Origin: Lentinus brumalis
Lineage: Eukaryota; Basidiomycota; Agaricomycetes; Polyporales; Polyporaceae
Direction of reading: 5' to 3'
NCBI GenBank assembly: GCA_001792895.1
Contig: MARA01000031.1
Location: 434,001-498,000 of the forward strand
DNA: 64,000 nt
A program made the translations under genes and the position numbers. Positions within the stretch are counted from its first letter, which is position 1; every line of letters starts with the position of its first letter. Of the stretch, positions 12,054 through 23,700 are shown piece by piece. The notes under the pieces were generated by a model. It was not told the DNA's origin, made no database searches, and saw only the letters and a program-made list of their open reading frames with translations.

Positions 12054-12599
12054 GCTTGCAGACGCCGGCGGTGAGTAGCCTCGTGGCGCGTGGCGGGTAT
12101 CTGCGCGGCGGGCGAAATCTCTCCGATGGACCGTCTGACTCTGTACGCCCTCCGTGACTGCATCCTTCCTATGCTCTTCGTGACTACATCCTTCCTACGC
12201 CCGCTGTGGCTCATGTCCTCCCGTGGACAGTCACGGACAGTCCTTCCTTGCTCGCTGTATCTCCCAGTGCTGTATCTCTCATTGATGTATCTATTTCTTG
12301 TATGTCTCTCGCTGAGTGCCGGCACGCTCGTCTCGCCCTCGTACATGTAGTAGACAGCCAATATATTTCGTTCGCTACAAGGGACACGCAGATACAACCA
12401 CCCCGCAAACCACTCAGAACGCGTCGCTCGCACGGGCGCCTATTTGCACAGCACTTGGCCGCCGCGGCGTGCGTCGCCTGCTTGTCTCCTACCACCACCA
12501 TCTCGCTGCCTCCCTGCCTTCGGACTCACCGGCTCGTACTCTTGGATACTGGCGACTTCAAGCGCGACGTCTGCGAGTACTGGCGCGGTGGGGACACTG

Positions 12600-14757
12600 G
12601 ATTCCAGGACATACATAGGTTGCAAGCTTGCGGTCGCACTGCCTGCTGCCAGAACTCGATCAGTATGCGCCGCGATATCTAAGCGGTGAGATAGGTACGT
12701 ACTGATGCTCCCAGGACTTAAAGGTGCGGACTTGCCGGGCGAGTGCGCGGGCTGACGCTACCACACTGGGAACAGAGAGTGAGCCATAGGCATGTGTGAC
12801 GTGCCAGGAGAAGACCTCGCTCACCTGGTCGTCTGTTCTGCCGTCTCAGCATTCGGGAGCAAGACGCGCGAGGCCGGACTGCACAGGTTCTGACGTGCCG
12901 GGAGAAGACTCGACACGCAGTCGACCTCGAGCCGCAAGGTATGGCAGGACGACTAGAGCAGCAGGTGCGTTAGGACGCGTACCAGCTCCGTGCATGGATC
13001 ACGCCGTGCTTGGCGGGAAGCTGCACTTGTCGCGGCGCCGGCCGCGGACATCGCGGTGAACGCGCCCGATCCAAAACGGCTCGTCTCCTCGACAGCGACG
13101 CCAGCTTCCGTTAGAGACTCCCAGCCTGGACGGACAAGCAAAGGTCAGTTGACGTTCTGTTATGACGAGCCCAGGAGGAGAGTTTACTCACCTGGATAGA
13201 GAGACGACCCGGAAGACTCGCCGCCGCTCCCGAGACCGTGCAAGTAAACGGTGCTTCTGGCGACGCCCTGAACCGATGAGGAGGTGAGCTGATGACATAC
13301 CGGGAGAAGACTTCACTCACCTCGCTCTCTTCAGCGCACAGTCGACTTCAAGTCGCAGGGTAGGGCAGTTAGGTCGCGTACCAGCGCCGTGCTTGGGTCA
13401 CGCCGCGCACGACGAGAAGCTGGACGCATCGCAGCGCCGGCCGCTTACATCGCGGTGAGCACGTCCGAGCACGACCAGCTCGCTGTTCTCGGCAGCGACG
13501 CGAGCTCCTTGACCAGGACTTCCGCCCTGGATGGAGAAGGAAAGGTGAGTTTACATGCTGGTCCGACGCTCCCGGGAGGAGTGATTACTCACCTAGATAG
13601 AGATCGATCCGCGAACACTCGCCGCCGCTGACGGCACCGTGCGCGCAAACACCGCTTCTGGTGGCAAGATGGCACCAGACACTGCCTGTACAGATGAAAG
13701 GTGAGCTAATGTTCATGATGTCGTGCCAGGAGAAGACTTACTTACGTCGCCACGGTCGACTCCAACTGGAATCGAAATCATGACGACCAGGCGGGGTCGT
13801 CGTTCCGAACGGCTTCTAGAACTCCGTAGCGATCCGGGAGAGCTTCCGGGCAAGGGCCGCGACCTGTACACAAGCAAGAGGTGAGTCGCTGCTGATCCTG
13901 ACGCGTCGGCAGCGCAGTAGAAGGGTACTCACTCAGGTAGACTAAGACAGAAAGGCGCAGAGGGGGCAGGCTGACGATGTCGTCGACGTGAACGCTGCAA
14001 GTGTCCTCTGTGACGGCGATCGGGAGCACGCCAGCAGTGCATCACGTCCCGGTATCCGTGCCATCCCGGGCGGCACGTTCGCGACGTGCGACGGGCATGT
14101 CGGGCGCGTCGTAGGTGAATCAAAGCTGGACGACTCCATGTAGCGACGTCGGTCTCGAGAAGCACGACCTGTGATATGGGAGGTCCAGGTGAGCAACGGC
14201 GGTGCCGGCTCGTGCAGCTTACTCACCTCGGCGGCCACACGGGAAGACAACCGCACAACTTACAAGGTGCGTGCCGGCCGACACGGGAGTGCGGTCAGAG
14301 AGTAGAAGGTGCGTGATACAGGAGAATCGAAGACGCGAGAGCTGAGCAGTGTTGTAGCCTCCCCACGCGGCGAGACTCTTCGCATGGCGAGGGGGGATAT
14401 GTGATCAGGAGCAAGGGCAGCGCACCGGCGGACATTGTTCGGTTGCGTGCAGCGATAGGCTGACTTCCTCGAAATCAACGGCGTTCAATGCGGGCTGAGG
14501 ACCGTCGCCTCCTCTTGAGGCGGGGGCTAGCATCCGAGAAGGTACGCTGCTGGAGATGAGCATGCTGGGGAGGTGGGTGCCGGCGAGTTGCGTGGAGTGC
14601 CGATGCCCGACGGTAGGTTGGAGGGACATCGAGCATAGCACAGCGGCGGAAAAGGGACATCTATGTCCCTGGGTGAGGGAGTAGAACATGCAGTTTGGGT
14701 TGTCGCACTCACCGACGATGCCGTCGTCGTATAGCTCGGAGTGTGTCGATCAGGCAT
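12600..14757 (-). other. Exon-like modules of a Ser/Pro-rich minus-strand gene, unit 2
   Basis: Unit 2 counterpart of the unit 1 module array. The start MPDRHTPSYTTTASS lies at 14,757 down to 14,713, followed by a GTGAGTGCG donor and an acceptor at 14,669. The following exon-like stretch is Ser/Pro-rich. Unit 3 keeps the downstream modules, but its 583-bp deletion removes the first exons, so the unit 3 copy cannot make the same product. Product and function are unknown. Confidence 0.3.
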
Positions 14758-15084
14758 GCTGGAGGGTAGGGAGGCGGTCTCACAGCGTTGTGGTAGGTAG
14801 CGTTGACGTCTAATGACACGACTTGAAGAGCATTTCGATGGTGGGAGAGGGAGAGGGACAGCCGTGAGACAGCGCGCATAAAGCCCGCTGACGACCCGAT
14901 ATTGCGGTCAGGTACTGGGCCGCGGATAACCAACTCACCGCCTTCGGCTCGCGTTGAGCGCGTGGATTCCTTCTTCGTACCACATTCTCGGTAGTGAGCG
15001 GCCGCCGACGAAGCTCAGTATTGCAGTCATTCGCTCTCCGTCCTGAAGAATGACAAGGTGAGCTTGAAGCAGGTACAGCAGTAG

Positions 15085-15866
15085 CTACAAGTGGACATGG
15101 GGCTCGATCTCTGCCGCCGTCGCAACTCTCCACACACCCTCAGACCATGCCAGCCACGTCCTGTCCTTGTACATCATCGGCAACGGACCTCGTGGGACTG
15201 CTTCTTCAGAGTTCTCCGCCTCCTCCTCCTCGTCAACCGCCTTCGCGCTCTTCGGACCATTCCGCTCATATCGCCGCGGCTGGAGGTTGCCCTCCGTGTC
15301 CGTGCGGGGCCGCTGTGTGCCGATATCGCGCCGCCCATAGTCCGGCAACGGTGCCGGAAAGAGGACACCGGGACAGGCATGCGCAATGTCCTGCTTCGCA
15401 GCAGCAAGCTCGTCATCTGAGGCAGGCGTGAAGTGAAGCTGCCCGGACTCGCAGAGGTCGATGAGGAGCCGGATCTCCTCCGTGGACATGTACTTCGGGT
15501 TGCGGAAGACGACCTCCGGCGGCCACCCGACGGCCTTCATGTCAAAGCGGAGGAAGACGCGCTGCTGGAAACTGACGGCGGTCCAGGCCATCTTGGCGTC
15601 AAGGAACCCCGTCTCGTAAGCTGTGCCTGCCGTCAGTACATTGAAGCCTGACAAGCACACGTAACCACAGGGATGGACTGACCGAGCATGCCGTCGAAAA
15701 GAGCGCGGAGATAGCCCTTCTCCTTGCCCCATGCTGTGGCATACGAGGACTTGGGGAGCTGGACCTTGTATGGGCAAACGAGCGCAGGATGCATAGAGCA
15801 GCGTGAGAGGGGGTTCGTAGCCGCACGAGTGCCGGCATGTGGGCGGAGATGCATATTGGGTGACAT
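15085..15866 (-). CDS. Hypothetical protein with GWPP motif, unit 2 (intact)
   Basis: Two exons are visible: 15,866-15,683 (5' end uncertain) and 15,626-15,085, separated by a 56-bp intron with phase-correct GTCAGT..CAG ends. The joined product runs KSSYATAWGKEKGYLRALFD, then FLDAKMAWTAVSFQQRVF, VGWPPEVVFRNP, EEIRLLIDLCESGQLHF, an acidic stretch (VDEEEEAENSEE) and a C-terminal TWLAWSEGVWRVATAAEIE. The GWPP-then-leucine-helix pattern resembles a short motif I associate with many uncharacterised Agaricomycete proteins (weak recollection). No catalytic signature is visible. The start codon is not certain. Confidence 0.55.
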
Positions 15867-16658
15867 GGACCTGCTGACGAGGTTCTTGAGATCATCTTAT
15901 ATATGTGTTGTCCCATGCTATGGCAATAAGTTATCCATTCGAGCACTTAGAACTCTACAACTTGCTGCCGCTGCAGAGACACTCAGAGTGGTCCTCGAAT
16001 TTTGAGTGTGACGACAAGCACGAAGTCCGTTCACCCGCTGCCGCCGCAGCGATCATGTCCGCAAATGGTACATGTGCCGAAAGTCTATCAGTCGCTTGAC
16101 TGCGCTCAGGAGGGACACCAAATGTGGTCCGCTGCCGCGTTCCCACCAGCCCGGATCCGTGCACAACTGACATCTCGGCACCAACATGGTACGATGCTTC
16201 CATTCGAGTTGAATTTGTCTCCGAGGTAAGCATGAGTCATTCATCCAGATTCGTTGCCGCCATCCACACGGTTGTTGAACAGCGGTACATGATATCCATT
16301 GTCGTTGTTCAACTTGTACCTACAAACTACAGGGGACCAGGGCACATGAAAGGACAGAAACATGCTCAGCAGGAGAGGCCAGAGTACGTTTCCCAGACAC
16401 GGCGCACGGGCGGAGAAGCGATGTATCTTCATTAACACATAGCCGGAATAGAAGGGACCCTGGGCGCGGACTCGCCAAGTTCACCTTCGCCTCGCTCGAT
16501 CATGTCCCGACTCCCGAACCCCGACTTCGAGGTCTGAGTCCGCGGCCCTGGGACGCGTCGACGCGATTACGCTGCCACTTCAGCCCCCGCCGTTGTGCCA
16601 ACTGCGACCGTCGTCCGAAAGGCCACAGACCCACGCATGTTCAGTGTTCACGCAAGAC

Positions 16659-16778
16659 ATGACGATGTATCGCGAACACCTGTTCGACGAGGACGTCCGA
16701 CAGACAATACGGCCGCGCTCCCAGCATGTCCCCAGTCACATCGAGATCATCAACGCGGCGTTTGCGGCGCGCGAATAA
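16659..16778 (+). CDS. Mini-ORF, 39 aa, unit 2
   Basis: Counterpart of the unit 1 mini-ORF: MTMYREHLFDEDVRQTI to NAAFAARE. Substitutions against unit 1 are mainly Arg/Gln and similar, and the only length change is one codon. No ribosome-site logic applies in fungi. It could be an exon, but I found no clear partner exons. Confidence 0.3.
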   Translation: MTMYREHLFDEDVRQTIRPRSQHVPSHIEIINAAFAARE

Positions 16779-19359
16779 CCGCAAGAAGCCAAAGTATGTA
16801 CGTACTACGGCAGCAGCACCCGGCGCCGTAAGTTCGGAGACGGGTGAGCTGACAACCTGCGACACAGAACGTAGAAGAATGCCGAGTTGTCAGCGTGATT
16901 GCAGCTCATGATGAGTGAAACACGGAGCGGGATGTACCTGGGTCCTGAACTGCTTCCGCGGGCTCGTTCTCGGCGCTGCGGTGATATCCCCGGCATGTTC
17001 GCGGTGACCGATCGTTCGCCTGACAGAGAGGTCATGGTGGTCCGACGTCGGGGCGTTGCTCGGCGGGGAGGGAGGGCGGCGGGGCGTGTGCAGTGTGCAC
17101 GACTGCACGGCGGAGGACCGAAGCGACGGGGACGACGAGTATTGGCATACGGTGCCGGCGTGCATCCTGCGCTGGCGACTCGGAAGCACTCAGCAGCTGA
17201 AGGCGGCCGCTGTCGTACCCCCAGCGCACGCGCGACACGGGGCTGACTCCTCTGTCCAGCTGCCAGCCGTGAGCACCGCGAAGGCAAACCCATGCATGTA
17301 CATGGTCAGGACAGAGGTCAGAGCTCACAACGGCTCCGAGCTCGGGCTGGACGAGGACACTACAGGCGAACTTCTCGACCCCTCGTTCGACGTTCAGGTA
17401 CTTACTTCGCCCCGCGCTGCGCACGACGCAGATACAAGACTACGGCCGTTCGAGTGTGTGTGCGGTAGCACAGCGAGAGCGGGCACCGTGGCGGCGCAGA
17501 CGCAGAGCTGCTTGCATGGATCGAGGGAGGGCCGTCAAGACGTGCGAAGTCCGCTGCTAGCAGCCCATGAGTCGTGTGTGAGCTCGGGCGAGCACTGGCA
17601 GGCAAGCGTAACAACGTACCTCGACGGACTGTGTTCGTGACTCCCCGGGTTCCGCACTTCGGAGGGCGGCGCAGGAGCTCGCATTGGTTTCCGAGTCGTC
17701 GAGCTGCAGATGGCGGCGGGACGGTGCACTCGGGGCCCGGGCAAGGCTGGCGATGGTATTCGAGTGTATAGTACTACCAGTACATGTTCGCGGTACGCCT
17801 CCGCGACGATCTGCTCTGGCTGGACGTCGTGCTCGCGCTGTGAGCCGTCGACGCGGACTTCATGTACGCGGCGGTGACCCCGGGCAGATTGCCAGTGAGT
17901 CTGTTCCCTCGAAGCCTGTCCGTCGCGGTCTGTCGTCCGTTCTGCGTTCAAGTTCTCCGCTCCCCGCTCCGGGTACCGTGTATGGCGCATCGTAGCGTAC
18001 TGCGACTGCTCTAGCCTCTAGCCTCTACCCGAGCCCGAGCGGCGTGGCCGCACCTCTAAATAGTACTTAGGACGAGACTCAAGACTCGAGAGCGGGCTCG
18101 GCGGGAAACCTCCTCTCCAACGACGGCCCCAGCGAGCGTCCTCGCCGTCGAGCATTGACAGAGGCTGCACTGTCCATTGGCACAAGGACGCCAGTGCTCG
18201 TCGCTCGACGCCGCCAACGTGCCTCTTGAACGCGGTGCATCGTGAACGCGGTGCAGCGAGCCTCCAGGGCTCGGACTGCCGGCCGCAGACGAAGTGCGAC
18301 GTACGGCGTATGACTGCAACGTCCCGGGTCCCCAAGACTCGCGTTCACGACCGTCGGCGGGGCTCGCCGCCTGACGCTGCGACGAGTCGACTCCGAGTCC
18401 CCGTGTCACGGTCATTGTGCGTGCTTACGCCGCTGCCGTCGCCCGCCCTGCCCCGCCCCGCCCTCCTCCTCCGCGTACCTCAAGTCCCGGCCTCCCTGTG
18501 CCTGTGTCGTGGTGCATCGTACGACTCTTGCCGATAAACAGTAGCCAGTAGCCAGTAGGCGGTGGCCAGTAACCAGTGGCCACCGCGTACCGAGTCCCGA
18601 CCGCGGCGTACTTCGTGCAGCGTGCTTCGTGCTTCGTGCAGCATGCTTCGCCCGATCGTCATCTCCGCCGCCCGCCGCCCGCCGTCCACCGTGTGCAATG
18701 TCGCGCACCAACTAGTCTCACTGCACTGTCAGGTCTGGGACCAAGCTCCGGCCAAGCGTGTGCGTGTGTGTGAGACTCTGTGGACGTCTTGAGGCGGACA
18801 GGGACTCTCTGCGGCTGTAGACTGAGGGCCGCGGCGTGGACGAGCCGCCGCCGTTGCCGTTGCCGTTAACGTTGCCTGCACTCTGCCAGTGAGCGACCGA
18901 CTGACTGCGTGTGCTCGCTGCTGCGTGTCCGACCCGGCCAGCCACGCTCGACGGTGCGCATGCGGGCAGCGGGCAGCGGGCAGTATGAGTGCCAGTGCCA
19001 GTGCCGGTGGGGCGCATCGTCGTCGTCGTCGTCGCCGGGGCTCGGAGTCGGACTCGGCGGGGTTCTGCTGCGGTGCAGGGTCCAGTCACCAGTCGCCAGT
19101 GCGACGGGCGGCGGGAACGCGGGGCGGCGTTCGAGTTGTATAGTTGCATGGATCCGCGGATTTGCATTGAGTACTCCAGGCTCCCGGGGCGGCGGGGATA
19201 GCGTGAGGCTGCCGTCTGGGACGTAATGTGATTTGTGACGGGGCGGCGGGGCAGGCAAGCGAGGCGAGATGCCGTGCGTGCGCGTGCGCGTGCGGACGGT
19301 GTTTACGGTGTTTGTGCGTGGCAGACTGAGTCTGGGACGGTCCGTGCGCGGGGAGGGGT

Positions 19360-19368
19360 GCATATAAG
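19360..19368 (+). promoter_or_regulatory. TATA-like site, unit 2
   Basis: Same GCATATAAG element in the same GGGGAGGGGT context as unit 1, about 1.1 kb before the GT15 start. The splice-like signals downstream are also preserved (GTGAGT near 19,508). Confidence 0.35.
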
Positions 19369-20245
19369 CTGTGGGGGGAGAGGGTGAGCGGGCATGCTCT
19401 CTACCTCGCAGTCTGTCCGTTCCTCCCGCTGCTTACGTGCCGTCGCACGCCGTCTGTTCTTGTCTTTGCTCGTCGCGTCCGAGCCCGAGTGGGGCGTGTC
19501 GAGGATGGTGAGTCGTCTTCGTGCTCGTGTTTGGGTTAGGGCTCACTGTTGTGCTGTGCAGCTGCGTGGAATGTGAGCTGTAGGAGCGCGAGACGGGAGC
19601 AGAAACCTACGGTACGCTCCCTTCTCGTGCGCGTGTTGTGATTGTACTGACCACTGTGCTCGACAGTGACGGGCGACCGACCTCGTTGGCAGGCGGCATT
19701 GCTGCGGTGAGTATATGCTGCATCCTGGTCAGTGATGCTGTTGTTTACGCTGTTTGTTAGCTCGCCGGAGTGCGTATCGCAAGAAGCACGAACCTTCGGA
19801 CGCGCGGATGCCGTTCAGCACGGCGGGACGTGCAGTTCCGGGGGCTCACAAGCGTGGAGAGCGGTGCAGAGTGACCGCCAGTGGTGCGTCTCCCGCTACG
19901 CGTGTGGACGGATGTGTGCTGACTCGGGGCGCTACGTACAGAATGCCAGCATGCGACGACGGGACGGCGGTGTCGGGCAGGCACGCAATGCATGGAGCAG
20001 GAACGCAGCACGTCACAGGGGCGTCCGGGGCAGCAGCGAGTAGGGAGAGGACAGCGGTAGGACGGTAGACGTACGCTGTATGCACTGGCGGAGGAATGCG
20101 ACCGACGGTCCCCGCGCGGCCGTCTGCGAGTGGAAGCGCGTCTCCGGAGCACTGGCCGGTGAATGCAGGCACAGACGAGGCAAGACACACAGAGACCAGC
20201 AGAGAGCGCGAGCAGAGAGCGACGTGCAGCCAGCCTGAGTGAGCC

Positions 20246-20338
20246 ATGACGCAGGACGAGCGTCGGGCGATCGGCGTCGTGACTGCCATATTGGGCAGTG
20301 TCGGGATACTGCGCCCTCGATCGCTGCGGAGAAGTTGA
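20246..20338 (+). CDS. Upstream mini-ORF (30 aa) before GT15, unit 2
   Basis: Counterpart of the unit 1 upstream ORF with the same length and near-identical residues, ending about 150 bp before the GT15 ATG. The nucleotide changes against unit 1 include a silent AAG/AGA-type pattern and one terminal replacement. Confidence 0.35.
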   Translation: MTQDERRAIGVVTAILGSVGILRPRSLRRS

Positions 20339-20488
20339 TGGCGATTGCATACTCCATGGGCGTCGACGAGCGTCCAACGAGTGCACAGGTACCCCGACGT
20401 CTCTCCATCTCCTGCCACTCTCTGCTGCTGGCTGCTGCCTGCTGCCCGACCTCCCGCCACCCGCGACGACACCGGCCCGAACGTGGCG

Positions 20489-23400
20489 ATGGCGATCAAG
20501 CTGACGACCACAAGCCGCTACGGGCTCCTGGTCGTCGTCATCATCGTCAGTCGCTCTCCCTTGGCATCCGCGCAGCCCCTCACCCGCACCCGCAGATCGG
20601 CCTCCACTCCATCCTCAGCTTCACTCACGAAGACTACGGCCGCGCGACCTCTTTCAAGAACATCGCCTCCCAGCTCACCTGGAGCTCCGCCTCTGGCGAA
20701 GCAGTCCCCGACGAGTACTATGTCCTCGACTCAGACGCCACACACCCCGACTCCCTCCTCAGCCGACGCGCGAATGCCACCATCCTCATGCTCGCACGCA
20801 ACTCCGACGTCGACAACGCAGTACGGAGCGCGCGCAGGCTGGAGGACAGGTTCAACAAGAAGTTTGGCTACCCGTGGCTGTTCTTGAACGAGGAGCCGTT
20901 CTCGGAGGAATTCAAGACGTGAGTCTTTCCCTCCGTTCGTGTTTCCCTTCATTCGTGTTTCTCTCCGTTCGTGCCTTTCCCACTCCTCTCTCCGTCTCTT
21001 CTTTCGCGGAGCCGTCGCGTTCTTCCCCCGGTCATTGTTCAAGAGAGGACTCTATGCGCACGTATTGCACCCGCAACCCTATGGAGGCATCCCGGTGTTT
21101 TGGAAGGGACAAAAGGCATGCCAGTGAGCGAAATGAGACGAAGGGTTCCGCGGTGCAAATCGCTCGCCTTTTCGCCCGTCCGATACGCGGGTCTGCCTGC
21201 GCACGCCCTGGAAACGATTCTGTAATCCAGATCTCGTGTGTATGCGCGTGGGATCCTTGTGAAGTGCGCTATGCCGTCACCTTGCAGCACGCAAGTACAC
21301 TCTGCTTTTCCCACTCCTCCCTCCGTCTCTTCCTTCGCGGAGCCGTCGCGTTCTGCCCTCGTTCATAGCTCGAGAGGCACCCGCACCCGCGTCCCATCTA
21401 CACGTCCGTCGCTGCGTCCTGACTCGGGAGCAGTCGTCGACGGCATGTCGATGCGTAGCCATGCCATCCTCTCGTCCCTGGCGTGCTGCCCGCGCATTTG
21501 TAGATGATTCTGCGCAGCTGTGATGCACTCTCGGCACTGCAGCATCGCACAGTCCAGGGCGCTGTTCCTGAGCACGTACAACGCGCAGACTCTGTTCGGG
21601 ATCTGGTCCGTGCGAGCCGCATCCGGGAGTCTTCCCCGAGCAGTCGTACTCGATAGGCGGAGGAGTGACGAGCATTGCGCCTCGTCTCTGTCTCTCACCA
21701 AGGCGTGGTGTCTCCGCGAGGCGTCACGGCTTGTCAGGAGGGTCGGTCTGAGCGTCCATGTAAGGCGTGGGCGGCGGGGTGGCAGCGTTATTGCAGTCGC
21801 CGACGCGCGACGTAGGGCAGGTATCAGGAAATGCAGCGGCATGATCGACACTCGCTGTGTCTCTCCCACTCCGTCGCTCGGTCTCTTCCTTCGCGGGGCC
21901 GTCGCGTTCTGCCCTCGTTTGTTGTGCAAGAGAGGCTTCTTCTTTCCACACCTGCTGCATCCGTGTCCCGTCTACACGTCCTCCGCTGCGCCCACAGTTG
22001 GCTCTGCAGATATCCCCCTTCGTCCCTGATGCACAGCTCGCCTGCAACTGTGAAGCACTGTTGTAGGCACTGCAGCATCGCACAGTCCCCGGCGCTGTTC
22101 CTGGGTACGCATTACGCGCACATTGTCATCGTGATAATGTGCTGGGGAGCTGCATCCCGCAGTCCTCGTCAGGGCCGTCCCGATCAAGCGTGAGCAGATG
22201 GTGATGAGCATTGGTTCTCCGAACCGAAGTCCGTGACTTGCTTGGGCAGCGCAAGGCTTCCGCCGCATCCAGCAGCCCGTGCACATTCTCGTTTGGACCG
22301 TGACAGGTGATTGGGATATGGTGTGTGCACCCGTGTGAGCCGCATCCCGAAGCGATAGTTGTACTCGACCGGGCGAAGGGACGTATCTGAACGACTAGCA
22401 TTGCCCGCATCCTAGTGCATTGCTCCGTCTCTGTCTCTCACATCGCATCGCGATCTTCCTCGCCCTTTCCTAGTATTTGTCGTCGCGTCGACTGTGCAGC
22501 CATGAGTTAGGCATCGCTGACCCCCTCCCTTCCACCAGACGTGTAAGCAATGTCATTAACGGCGAGGTCACCTTCGGACTCGTCCCGCGCGAGCACTGGT
22601 ACCAGCCGGACTGGATCAACGAGACGCTCGCGACCGCGGGCCGCGAGAAGATGGTCGCGGACAACATCATCTACGGCGGGAGCGTGAGCTACCGCAATAT
22701 GTGCCGGTTCAACTCCGGGGTGCGTCTTCGTCCCTGTCTAGTCTCTCTCCTTCTCTGGCGCTGTTTGCGAAACCGAGGAGGGGCAAGACGGTAGATGGGC
22801 TGATACTGACTCTGGTGTACGCACGCAGTTCTTCTACAGGCATCCGCTGCTGCAGCAGTACAAGTGGTACTGGCGCGTCGAGCCGGACGTGCACTTCCAC
22901 TGCGACATCGACTTTGACCCGTTCCTGTTCATGGAGGACCACAACAAGACGTACGGTGCGTCCCTTCCCCTCTGCGTGCACGGGAGTTCTGCGCTGACAC
23001 GCACACGGACAGCGTTCACGATCACGATGTACGAGTTCGGGGCGACGATCCCGACGCTGTGGGACAGCGTGAAGGAGTTCGTGAAGGAGCACCCGCAGTA
23101 CGTCGCGCCGAACAACGCGGTAGGGTACATGTCCGAGGACGGCGGGAACACGTACAACAACTGCCACTGTGCGTCTTCCCTCCTTGTTCCTTGATGCGAC
23201 GAGCTGACGGTGCCGGCACGCAGTCTGGAGCAACTTCGAGATCGCGGACATGGACTTCTGGCGGAGCGAGGCGTACACGAAGTTCTTCGAGCACCTGGAC
23301 AAGAAGGGCGGGTTCTACTACGAGGTGCGTCCGTCCGTCCCCGTTGGTTTCCCCAACACTATCACTTCTATCTATCCATCACCCCCACCTCATCACCGAA

Positions 23401-23700
23401 TATTGTGCTAACTCCTCCCTTGGCAGCGCTGGGGCGATGCGCCGGTCCACAGCATCGCGGCCGCGCTGTTCCAAAACAAAGAGAAGATCCACTTCTTCGA
23501 CGAGATCGGGTACGAGCACAACCCGTACACGCACTGCCCCAAGGGCGAGGGCGCGTGGGCGCGGGGCAAGTGCGGGTGCGACCCGAAGCGCAGTTTCGGT
23601 GCGTCTCCCCCCGGTCCGCTGCCATGCCAGAGTGCTGACTCCAGGAGCAGACTACGACGGGTACTCGTGCATGCGGCAGTGGGACCGCATCTGGCAGTGA
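20489..23700 (+). CDS. GT15 alpha-1,2-mannosyltransferase (KRE2/MNT1 type), unit 2, intact
   Basis: Eight exons: 20,489-20,545; 20,596-20,918; 22,539-22,719; 22,829-22,955; 23,013-23,168; 23,224-23,324; 23,427-23,598; 23,651-23,700, all with phase-correct GT..AG introns. The family transfers mannose from GDP-mannose in alpha-1,2 linkage to N- and O-glycans in the Golgi. A short N-terminal hydrophobic segment (about residues 11-20) suggests a type II signal anchor. Conserved blocks in order: RRLEDRFNKKFGYPWLFLNE, VPREHWYQPDWINE, YRNMCRFNSGFFYRHPLL, YWRVEPDVHFHCDIDFDPF, FGATIPTLWDSVKEF, CHFWSNFEIADMDFWRSEAY, YERWGDAPVHSIAAALF and a C-terminal Cys cluster. Intron 2 is 1,620 bp, far longer than the others. 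The short stem is unusual, so another upstream start remains possible. Confidence 0.9.
20919..22538 (+). repeat. Expanded GT15 intron 2 with about 0.5-kb internal repeats, unit 2
   Basis: The intron interrupts the EEFKT-RVSNV codon junction. It holds three diverged repeats, each beginning with a CCCACTCC..CCGTCTCTTC block plus GCGGAGCCGTCGCG (about 20,975, 21,305 and 21,865). The latter two continue with an ACACGTCC motif and a CACTGCAGCATCGCACAGTC block. Spacing is about 330-560 bp. No transposon protein is encoded. Most basidiomycete introns are 50-70 bp, so this is strongly atypical. Confidence 0.8.
23599..23650 (+). other. Last GT15 intron, variant shared by units 1 and 2
   Basis: This 52-bp intron (GTGCGTCTCCCCCCGG to CCAGGAGCAG) is the same as 11,952-12,003 in unit 1, although the rest of unit 1 has diverged. 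Unit 3 has an unrelated intron at the same position. This places the repeat-unit boundary or a conversion endpoint within the last part of GT15. Confidence 0.7.

Larger units (their letters stand above)
1..12064. repeat. Tandem segmental duplication, unit 1 (diverged)
   Basis: First unit of a three-unit head-to-tail array. The window starts inside the junction sequence (CCGGCGGTGAGTAGCC), which recurs at 12,065 and 23,712. Unit 1 aligns with units 2 and 3 end to end but shows many substitutions and indels, a private 435-bp tandem duplication near 4.9-5.7 kb, and a differently expanded GT15 intron. It carries the broken GT15 copy and a broken copy of the GWPP-motif gene. It is the older or less constrained copy. 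Confidence 0.95.
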
